Shown one piece after another: positions 1 to 4,380 of a stretch of 5,719 bases of DNA. The position numbers were made by a program, and so were the translations under genes. The stretch is from Bacteroidales bacterium (GTDB lineage Bacteria > Bacteroidota > Bacteroidia > Bacteroidales > UBA7960): assembly GCA_007132825.1 (NCBI GenBank), contig SLNX01000028.1, positions 1 to 5,719 on the forward strand, given 5' to 3'. Within the stretch, counting starts at the first letter, position 1. Each line of letters opens with the position of its first letter. A model generated the notes under the pieces. The model made no database searches. It was not told where the DNA came from and saw nothing but the letters and a program-made list of their open reading frames with translations.

Positions 1-455
1 TCGGCTGCACCAACAACAACCTTCTTTCCTGCCAGTCGGAATTTGTTGGCGAGCTTACCGATTGTGGTGGTTTTACCAACACCGTTCACTCCTACAACCA
101 TGATCACATAAGGTCTTTCTTCGCTCTCCGACAAAATGCCGCTGAAATCCATGGCCTTATTCTCAGATAGCAGTGCAACGGTCTCCTCTTTCAGGATACG
201 ATTCAGTTCATCCGTGCCAAGGTATTTATCCCTGGCTACCCTGTCCTCAATGCGTTCGATAATCTTTATGGTTGTAGCCACACCAACATCGGAGCTGATC
301 AAAACCTCTTCAAGGTCATCGAGCACTTCAGCATCAACGGTAGTGCGTCCGGCAACGGCTCTTGAAAGCTTGGAAAAAAAGGAGGTACGGGTTGTCGAAA
401 GCCCCTCTTCCAGCTTTTTTTCTTTGTTTTTGGAAAAAATATCAAACAGGCCCAT
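1..455 (-). CDS. ftsY: Signal recognition particle receptor FtsY, N-terminal 151 residues (3' part outside window)
   Basis: FtsY is the SRP receptor GTPase that docks ribosome-SRP-nascent chain complexes at the inner membrane and hands them to SecYEG. The start is the ATG at 453-455, giving MGLFDIFSKNKEKK. Residues 1-110 form the charged, helical N domain, with the typical LEEVLISSDVGVATT stretch at 48-62. The G domain begins near residue 115 (PYVIMVVGVNGVGKTTT), with P-loop GVNGVGKT at 122-129, then IGKLANKF and KKVVVGAA where the frame reaches the window edge. The missing part should hold the DTAGR and TKLD motifs. The long acidic A domain of enterobacterial FtsY is absent and only a short basic/amphipathic leader precedes the N domain, as in many short FtsY proteins. 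It is the last visible gene of the rpmG-DUF4295-ftsY cluster. The 119-bp gap before it shows no clear promoter, so readthrough from rpmG is likely. Identification is secure. Confidence 0.97.
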   Translation of the reverse strand, partial: MGLFDIFSKNKEKKLEEGLSTTRTSFFSKLSRAVAGRTTVDAEVLDDLEEVLISSDVGVATTIKIIERIEDRVARDKYLGTDELNRILKEETVALLSENKAMDFSGILSESEERPYVIMVVGVNGVGKTTTIGKLANKFRLAGKKVVVGAA

Positions 456-574
456 GATGTGAAAACAGAAGGTGGTTAAATAAAAACAGACCTGCACCAT
501 AATGGCTGGAACAGATCTGAAAAGTGATTTTTCTTGTGCAGGCTATGCGCCGTTACAATGGTAAACGGATGTAA

Positions 575-733
575 TTATTTCTTTTGAGCAAAATACTCTT
601 TCACTTTTTCCGCATCTACGATGTCTTCCTCAAAAGTATATGCGCCAGACTTTTCAGATTTTTGCATCCGGATCACCTTGGCATAACTTTTTCCGGTACC
701 TGTCTTTAATGTTGCAACTACTTTCTTTGCCAT
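575..733 (-). CDS. DUF4295 small basic protein, probable Bacteroidota-specific ribosomal protein
   Basis: This 52-residue gene starts at the ATG at 731-733 and ends with TAA at 575-577. The product begins MAKKVVATLKTGTGKSYAKV, continues through IRMQKSEKSGAYTFEEDIVD and ends with the acidic/basic helix AEKVKEYFAQKK. It matches the DUF4295 family as I know it: about 50 residues, highly basic at the N terminus, and found between rpmG and ftsY in Bacteroidota. Its start lies 9 bp after the rpmG stop, so the two are surely co-transcribed. Size, charge and position all suggest a ribosomal protein. I recall that the Flavobacterium johnsoniae 70S structure revealed a new large-subunit protein named bL38, and I believe this family is that protein, but I cannot confirm the mapping here. 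There is no Shine-Dalgarno sequence. Reality of the gene and family are near certain; the ribosomal role is an inference. Confidence 0.93.
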   Translation of the reverse strand: MAKKVVATLKTGTGKSYAKVIRMQKSEKSGAYTFEEDIVDAEKVKEYFAQKK

Positions 734-742
734 GATATAATA

Positions 743-931
743 TTATTTGATTTCTTTATGAACGGTCATTTTCCTGAGGATGGGATTGTACTTTTTTACC
801 TCCAGCCTTTCCGGATTGTTCTTTTTATTTTTCGTGGTAATATATCTGGATGTCCCGGGCATCCCGCTGTTTTTATGTTCTGTACACTCCAAAATAACCT
901 GGATACGTGCTTCTTTTGTTTTCTTTGCCAT
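743..931 (-). CDS. rpmG: 50S ribosomal protein L33 (bL33)
   Basis: The 62-residue product begins MAKKTKEARIQVILECTEHK and contains RYITTKNKKNNPERLEVKKYNP, the family signature (Y-T-T-K-N-K, then P-E-K/R-L-E-L/V-K-K-Y/F-P), ending in KEIK. bL33 sits near the E site of the large subunit. Only one cysteine (residue 16) remains of the two CxxC pairs of the zinc-binding type, so this is the zinc-independent form. The start ATG (929-931) lies about 25 nt downstream of the likely transcription start from the promoter at 963-995. It is the first gene of the visible operon. In many Bacteroidota rpmB (bL28) immediately precedes rpmG; here the upstream 233 bp carry no rpmB and the next gene is divergent. 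Identification is secure. Confidence 0.96.
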   Translation of the reverse strand: MAKKTKEARIQVILECTEHKNSGMPGTSRYITTKNKKNNPERLEVKKYNPILRKMTVHKEIK

Positions 932-962
932 GATCTTATTATCCCTTTATGTTTTAGGAGTG

Positions 963-995
963 CAAAAATACACTTTTTCTTTGAAATATCACAAA
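963..995 (-). promoter_or_regulatory. Bacteroidota-type promoter for rpmG-DUF4295-ftsY
   Basis: Read on the minus strand, TTTG (992-995) is followed after 21 nt by TATTTTTG (963-970), an exact TAnnTTTG box. This fits the -33/-7 pattern of the Bacteroidota housekeeping sigma factor. The expected transcription start near 957 gives a leader of about 25 nt before the rpmG ATG. No second convincing promoter is seen between rpmG and ftsY, so the whole cluster probably depends on this one. The call rests on motif match and position only. Confidence 0.65.
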
Positions 996-1030
996 ATTAT
1001 CAGAATATTTATCTGATCCCTGTCTTTCTC

Positions 1031-1065
1031 AAAAAAGAAAACCGATTTTTTGTGGTTTCTTTTTT
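1031..1065. repeat. A/T-flanked inverted repeat between divergent promoters
   Basis: Left arm AAAAAAGAAAACC (1031-1043) is complementary to right arm GGTTTCTTTTTT (1054-1065), with one unpaired A and a 10-nt loop. It resembles a bidirectional intrinsic terminator (A tract, short hairpin, T tract), but it lies upstream of both flanking genes. Its loop contains the -33 TTTG (1049-1052) of the FKBP promoter. It could be a leftover terminator, an operator, or A/T tracts that stimulate the promoters. Only the pairing is observed; function is unknown. Confidence 0.45.
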
Positions 1066-1080
1066 ATTTTTATACCTTCG
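1049..1080 (+). promoter_or_regulatory. Bacteroidota-type promoter for the FKBP gene
   Basis: TTTG (1049-1052) is followed after 20 nt by TACCTTCG (1073-1080), one base away from the consensus TAnnTTTG. Transcription would begin near 1086 and leave an untranslated leader of about 80 nt before the ATG at 1165. The spacing is ideal and the position fits the only downstream gene. The TTCG variant of the -7 box lowers confidence a little. Confidence 0.6.
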
Positions 1081-1100
1081 TGTTAAAAATCAAGCTGTTT

Positions 1101-1136
1101 CGGGATTCTCATATTAAAAAAACATATAGAGTCCCG
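1101..1136 (+). promoter_or_regulatory. Stem-loop in the FKBP leader
   Basis: Within the predicted leader, CGGGA (1101-1105) pairs with TCCCG (1132-1136). After a two-base bulge, CTC (1108-1110) pairs with GAG (1129-1131), and ATAT (1111-1114) can pair with ATAT (1124-1127) around an A-rich loop. The structure ends 28 nt before the start codon and is not followed by a T run, so it is not a classic terminator. A role in mRNA stability or translational control is possible but unproven. It matches no riboswitch I recognise. Confidence 0.35.
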
Positions 1137-1164
1137 TATATTTTAACCTTAAATCAATCCAGTT

Positions 1165-1653
1165 ATGACAAAATCTGAAGCCAAAGTTATTGCACTTACA
1201 TATGAACTTCGGGAAGGTGGCCCCCAGGGAAATGTTTTGGAAGCGGTAAAGGAGGAGCAGCCAATTGAGTTTCTGTTTGGGGCAGGCCGGTTGAATCAGA
1301 ACTTTGAGAATCATGTAAAAGATCTTAATGAAGGTGAATCTTTTGACTTTTTGATCGAGGCAGAAAAAGCTTACGGACCTGTAAACGAAAAAGCCATAGT
1401 TGATTTGCCAAAAAGTATCTTTGTGATAGATGGAAAGCTGGCAGAAGATCTTCTTGCAGAGGGCAACATTATCAACATGGAAGACAAAGAGGGGAATCCG
1501 CATAGGGGAAAAGTCCTTAACGTTGGCGAAGAGAAAGTCAAAATGGATTTCAACCACCCACTCGCGGGGATGGATTTGCATTTCCAAGGGCAGGTGATCA
1601 AAAAAAGAGAACCCACCGAAGAGGAATTGAATCAGGGCTTTGTGAAACCCTGA
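1165..1653 (+). CDS. FKBP-type peptidyl-prolyl cis-trans isomerase, SlyD-like
   Basis: The 162-residue protein is cytoplasmic (no signal peptide) and catalyses cis/trans isomerisation of peptidyl-prolyl bonds, often combined with holdase chaperone activity. The FKBP half-domain spans residues 1-70, with the FLFGAGRLNQNFENHV stretch (36-51) and AYG (69-71). The insert-in-flap chaperone domain follows (about 72-127). The FKBP fold then resumes with the hallmark NHPLAGMDLHFQGQV (130-144). These features and the length place it in the SlyD branch. Unlike E. coli SlyD it lacks the histidine/cysteine-rich metal-binding tail: after EPTEEELNQ it ends GFVKP, so nickel delivery is unlikely. The start ATG has no Shine-Dalgarno but an A/T-rich leader. 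It is divergent from the rpmG operon and converges on the DUF454 gene with a 16-bp gap. Family call is firm; exact substrates are unknown. Confidence 0.93.
   Translation: MTKSEAKVIALTYELREGGPQGNVLEAVKEEQPIEFLFGAGRLNQNFENHVKDLNEGESFDFLIEAEKAYGPVNEKAIVDLPKSIFVIDGKLAEDLLAEGNIINMEDKEGNPHRGKVLNVGEEKVKMDFNHPLAGMDLHFQGQVIKKREPTEEELNQGFVKP
1632..1653. terminator. Hairpin at the FKBP/DUF454 convergent junction, possible weak terminator
   Basis: TCAGGG (1632-1637) pairs with CCCTGA (1648-1653), and TTT (1639-1641) pairs with AAA (1645-1647) around a GTG loop, with C1638 bulged. The stem includes the FKBP stop codon. No T run follows on either strand, so it is not a standard intrinsic terminator. Its place between two convergent genes only 16 bp apart makes it the best candidate for a transcript end there. 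Confidence 0.25.
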
Positions 1654-1669
1654 AAGGGATTCATGTTAG

Positions 1670-2077
1670 CTACATTCTGATTGTTTTTATGGCGGCAATG
1701 TGAATGGTAACAGCGATTGCCACAACAAGAAGCACCAATCGCATCCATATGCTATCCATGGCAAAGATGGCGGTTAATGCCATGCTGATCCAAAGGAAGG
1801 CTATGGCCCCAAACTTTACCCTTGGAGCAATTCCACGATGCTCCCAGTAGTTGTGAATGTGTTTTCCCAGATGTTTGTGGTTAATGAGCCAATAATAGAA
1901 TCGTCGTGAGCTTCGTGCATAGCAATATGCAGAAAGCAACAAAAACGGGGTGGTTGGAAGTAGCGGCAAGGGTATGCCCAAAATACCCAACCCAAGAGAA
2001 ATAGTACCCGCCACCAGAAACAAATAACGCTGAGCGGGTGTAAGTTTTTTTCCAAAATGTGGCTTTTGCTCCTGCAT
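1670..2077 (-). CDS. DUF454 (YbaN-like) inner-membrane protein
   Basis: The 135-residue product starts MQEQKPHFGKKLTPAQRYLF and matches DUF454, the family of E. coli YbaN. The hallmark is GILGIPLPLLPTTPFLLLSAYCYARSS (residues 31-57), followed by RRFYYWLINHKHLGKHIHNYWEHRGI, the family's conserved cytoplasmic-looking region. Hydrophobic segments lie at about 17-36, 38-52, 88-105 and 110-130, so it is a small multi-span membrane protein with a basic N terminus. Its biochemical function is unknown to me. The start ATG is at 2075-2077, about 48 nt downstream of a probable promoter start. It is a single-gene unit, divergent from the lipase and convergent with the FKBP gene. Family assignment is strong; no function should be inferred. 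Confidence 0.92.
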   Translation of the reverse strand: MQEQKPHFGKKLTPAQRYLFLVAGTISLGLGILGIPLPLLPTTPFLLLSAYCYARSSRRFYYWLINHKHLGKHIHNYWEHRGIAPRVKFGAIAFLWISMALTAIFAMDSIWMRLVLLVVAIAVTIHIAAIKTIRM

Positions 2078-2130
2078 TTGGAATAAGTTTAATATTTTTG
2101 AAGGCCATCCCGGGTTCTATGATGAATGGA

Positions 2131-2160
2131 CAAAAATACATTCGGGATCAGCAATACCAA
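2131..2160 (-). promoter_or_regulatory. Bacteroidota-type promoter for the DUF454 gene
   Basis: On the minus strand, TTG (2158-2160) is followed after 19 nt by TATTTTTG (2131-2138), an exact TAnnTTTG box identical to the -7 box of rpmG. Transcription would start near 2125, leaving a leader of about 48 nt before the DUF454 ATG. The -33 box has only three bases of TTTG, which is the main weakness. Confidence 0.55.
2137..2144 (+). promoter_or_regulatory. Candidate -7 box for the lipase gene
   Basis: TACATTCG is a one-mismatch TAnnTTTG box of the same TTCG type as in the FKBP promoter. It shares two bases with the -7 box on the opposite strand. No good -33 TTTG lies 19-21 nt upstream. A rival exact box, TATTTTTG at 2093-2100, has TTTG 24 nt upstream (2065-2068), slightly too far, and that upstream box lies inside the DUF454 coding start. 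Which of the two drives the lipase gene cannot be settled from sequence. Confidence 0.25.
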
Positions 2161-2195
2161 TAAAAAGGCTCAAAGATCGGAAAAAATTTCATACC

Positions 2196-3164
2196 ATGTC
2201 AGATGCTTTCACGCGAGAACAGGGGTTTTTCCTAAACAGCTCCACCAAAAGCCGTTTTTTTGTCAGGAGTTTCCTGCCAGAGCAACACAAACCCAAAGCG
2301 ATCGTACTGATTATTCCCGGCATGGCTGAGCATACGGGTCGTTACAAGGAGTTTGCCCGTTTCCTGGTGTCCAATGATTATGGCGTTTACAGTTGCGACC
2401 ATCCAGGGATGGGAAAATCAGCTGAATCTGCTGAAAAGGTGGGAGTCCCTGAATGCGGCCGGTTGTGGCAGCAAATGCTGGAGAACATTCGTGCACTCTA
2501 CACTAATATCAGAAAAAACCAACCGGAAATACCTGTTTTCCTTTTGGGACATAGCATGGGTTCTATACTGGCACGCCATTTCACTGCTTTATACCCTGTT
2601 TATCTACAGGGCTTAATCCTCTCCGGCAGCTCTAGGCTACATCCATGCATACTGAGTGCAAGCCTCAACCTTATCCGCTTAAAAATCCTTTTTGAAGGGC
2701 ACCATAAAAAGAGTAAATGGTTCAACAAGCTGTTTTATAAAAATTTCAACAGGCATTTCAAGGAACGGCCCACCCTTTTCGAGTGGATATCTTCTGACAG
2801 GGAGGCGGTGGATGCATATGTCAAGGACCCTTATTGCGGTATATACTTTTCCAATGGGTTTTTTCAGCATCTTTTCAAGGGGGTGGCGCAAACCAGGCGC
2901 GCAGAAAAACTGCTCACTTACAGGAAATCATTACCGGTGCTGATCATAAGCGGACAAAATGATCCGGTTGGCGCATTTGGAAAAGATGCTGTGCGGATAC
3001 ATCAGGAGTTTTACAAACAAAATTTCCAGAACCTCTACCTGAAGATATTTCCCGGCAGGCACGAACTGCTGCATGAAAAAAACAAAGAAGCTGTATATCA
3101 ATATCTTCTGGGGTGGATTGAAGAACGTTATGCCTTAAAAATCAACAAGGGCGTTGTGCTTTGA
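2196..3164 (+). CDS. Alpha/beta hydrolase, monoacylglycerol lipase / lysophospholipase-like (serine hydrolase)
   Basis: The 322-residue protein belongs to the Hydrolase_4 group of the alpha/beta hydrolase fold, related to monoacylglycerol lipase and lysophospholipase L2. Visible landmarks in order are PGMAEHTGRY (41-50, oxyanion-hole region, usually HGxxEHxGRY), DHPGMGKSAES (68-78), the nucleophile elbow GHSMGS (118-123) with Ser120, SGQNDPVG (252-259) with the likely acid Asp256, and GRHELLHE (287-294) with His289. Residues about 145-235 form a basic, aromatic cap region over the active site. It probably hydrolyses an ester of a monoacylated lipid; the real substrate is unknown. No signal peptide is present, so it should be cytoplasmic or membrane-associated. 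The start ATG has A at -3 and no Shine-Dalgarno. Its last 11 codons overlap the 3' end of the opposite-strand usp gene. The catalytic triad looks complete, so activity is expected. Confidence 0.9.
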   Translation: MSDAFTREQGFFLNSSTKSRFFVRSFLPEQHKPKAIVLIIPGMAEHTGRYKEFARFLVSNDYGVYSCDHPGMGKSAESAEKVGVPECGRLWQQMLENIRALYTNIRKNQPEIPVFLLGHSMGSILARHFTALYPVYLQGLILSGSSRLHPCILSASLNLIRLKILFEGHHKKSKWFNKLFYKNFNRHFKERPTLFEWISSDREAVDAYVKDPYCGIYFSNGFFQHLFKGVAQTRRAEKLLTYRKSLPVLIISGQNDPVGAFGKDAVRIHQEFYKQNFQNLYLKIFPGRHELLHEKNKEAVYQYLLGWIEERYALKINKGVVL

Positions 3165-4237
3165 TAAATCAGCTTGCGTGTAAGCCCAGGCTCAAATAAC
3201 CTAGCCAGTAAGCCACGTTTTCTATTGGTAAGAGAAAAGAGGTCGATCTTTTGTTTTTCAACAAAAGCAGCTACCTCTTTTAGGTTGTCTTCCCCTTCCA
3301 GAAGATGGCACTCCACATTGATGCCTTTTTTGATTTTTCTGAAATAATCCTTTAACTGATCCATACGCAGCTCATCCATAGGCTTTTTTGCGTTTTTTGA
3401 CAAATGGATGCAATATACGTTTACCTTAAATTCAGACAAAATGGATAGCAGTCTTCTGATTGCAACAAAATCGGAGTCATCAAACTCGGTTGCATAAGCT
3501 ATATTCTTTACCTCTTTCCGTGTATCATATTTCGAGTTTTCCGGAATTGCCAGTACCGGAATTTTTGTCCGGTCAAGTACGCGGTATACAACACTGCCGA
3601 TAATATCGCTTTGCTTCTCCCCCTTACCCTTTGTCCCCAAAACAATGATTCCTGGCTTATATTCCCTGGCCATAAGTGCGATTTCATCCTCAGTGATCCC
3701 TTCCCTTAATGCATAACCAATCTTAACATCTCCCATATTGTTATTCTGGGCCATTTTTCTAATATCCTGAATAAATGTTACCAGACTTTTTCGTGCATTG
3801 GTTTCCATTTCGCGAAGATTGATATCCATGTCAACCTGTATCGAATAGGCATCGGTAATTGGCACAAGATCAACAATTGGTGCGTAATAAACATGGAGGA
3901 TTTTCACTTCGGCTTTAATCTTGCTTGCCAGATTAATTGCATACAGGCAAGCATTTCTGGAGTAATCGGAAAAATCGACCGCAACAAGAACCCGTCTGAC
4001 TTCACGGGGGTTCTTTTTATCAGCACGCTCCCGCTCCAATTGCCATTCACTCATCAGACGCATCGCCTTTTCCACATCTTTTGATCTGATCTGAATCTTA
4101 ACCCCTTCAGGAGCAGCCCCCTGGATCAGGTGTACATTGCTTAAAAAACATTCAATTCCCGCTGCTTCAAGTCGTGCTTTCAGTACTTCTGCAGCGGTGT
4201 AATGATCAGTTGCGAGTGTAACAAGTGAATCTTCCAT
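3128..4237 (-). CDS. DUF2007 domain - tandem universal stress protein (UspA) fusion
   Basis: The product has 369 residues from the ATG at 4235-4237; a TTG two codons upstream is possible but less likely, and an in-frame TAA lies just above it. Residues 4-65 form a DUF2007-type domain (TDHYTAAEVLKARLEAAGIECF, then GVKIQIRSKDVEKAMRLM), a small fold often seen alone as a putative signalling protein. The first Usp domain (about 80-232) starts RRVLVAVDFSDYSRNA, with nucleotide-contacting Asp88, and carries GTKGKGEKQSDIIGS (201-215), a perfect G-x2-G-x9-G-S ATP-binding motif. The second Usp domain (about 243-369, ending TTPLLIFKA) has NRKRGLLARLFEPGLTRK instead, so its phosphate-binding glycines are lost and it is probably a non-binding partner. 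It is cytoplasmic and likely senses stress or energy state by ATP binding. Targets are unknown. Its 3' end overlaps the lipase gene. Confidence 0.92.
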   Translation of the reverse strand: MEDSLVTLATDHYTAAEVLKARLEAAGIECFLSNVHLIQGAAPEGVKIQIRSKDVEKAMRLMSEWQLERERADKKNPREVRRVLVAVDFSDYSRNACLYAINLASKIKAEVKILHVYYAPIVDLVPITDAYSIQVDMDINLREMETNARKSLVTFIQDIRKMAQNNNMGDVKIGYALREGITEDEIALMAREYKPGIIVLGTKGKGEKQSDIIGSVVYRVLDRTKIPVLAIPENSKYDTRKEVKNIAYATEFDDSDFVAIRRLLSILSEFKVNVYCIHLSKNAKKPMDELRMDQLKDYFRKIKKGINVECHLLEGEDNLKEVAAFVEKQKIDLFSLTNRKRGLLARLFEPGLTRKLIYQSTTPLLIFKA

Positions 4238-4274
4238 GACCAAGACTGTTTAAGTATACCATATATGCTATCAG

Positions 4275-4305
4275 TAAATATACGAAAATATAATAAATCT
4301 GCAAA
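4275..4305 (-). promoter_or_regulatory. Candidate promoter for the DUF2007-Usp gene
   Basis: On the minus strand, TTTG (4302-4305) is followed after 19 nt by TATATTTA (4275-4282), one base from TAnnTTTG. The start would fall near 4269, with a leader of about 32 nt. The TTTG lies inside the left arm of the 17-bp inverted repeat. An overlapping alternative -7 box, TATTTTCG (4283-4290), lacks a proper -33 partner. The region must contain a usp promoter if the upstream terminator works, but the exact boxes are uncertain. Confidence 0.35.
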
Positions 4306-4327
4306 TAGAAATTTGCAGATTTATTAT
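4290..4327 (-). terminator. Strong hairpin terminator downstream of the porin gene
   Basis: A perfect 17-bp inverted repeat, ATAATAAATCTGCAAAT (4290-4306) and its complement (4311-4327), is separated by AGAA. It lies 53 bp past the porin stop codon. In the direction of porin transcription it is followed by ATTTTCGTATATTT, a broken T-rich tract. Position and structure fit an intrinsic terminator, although the stem is A/T-rich and the T run is interrupted. Because it covers the candidate -33 box of the usp promoter, an operator role is an alternative. Confidence 0.6.
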
Positions 4328-4380
4328 GTTGAATTGTTTAGTTGTTGATTTGTTTTATTCTTTGAGCAGAGCTAATGACG

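Noticed and set aside
491..542. 7-bp inverted repeat CCTGCAC (491-497) / GTGCAGG (536-542) in the 119-bp DUF4295-ftsY gap
   Set aside because: The 38-nt spacer is long, the arms are not extended by neighbouring pairs and no T run follows, so it may well be chance. No TAnnTTTG promoter is visible in this gap either.
758..1117. Plus-strand open frames across rpmG and the divergent region
   Set aside because: They run antisense to the conserved bL33 gene and through promoter sequence; the translation is low-complexity Phe/Leu with no recognisable domain.
1414..1424. TATCTTTG inside the FKBP coding sequence as an internal promoter
   Set aside because: It encodes part of KSIFVID within the conserved reading frame and has no downstream plus-strand gene needing it; such matches are common by chance.
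1114..1587. Long open frame on the minus strand opposite the FKBP gene
   Set aside because: It is antisense to a clearly recognised SlyD-like protein, has no family pattern and is rich in Phe/Lys/Cys, as expected of a mirror frame of A/T-rich coding DNA.
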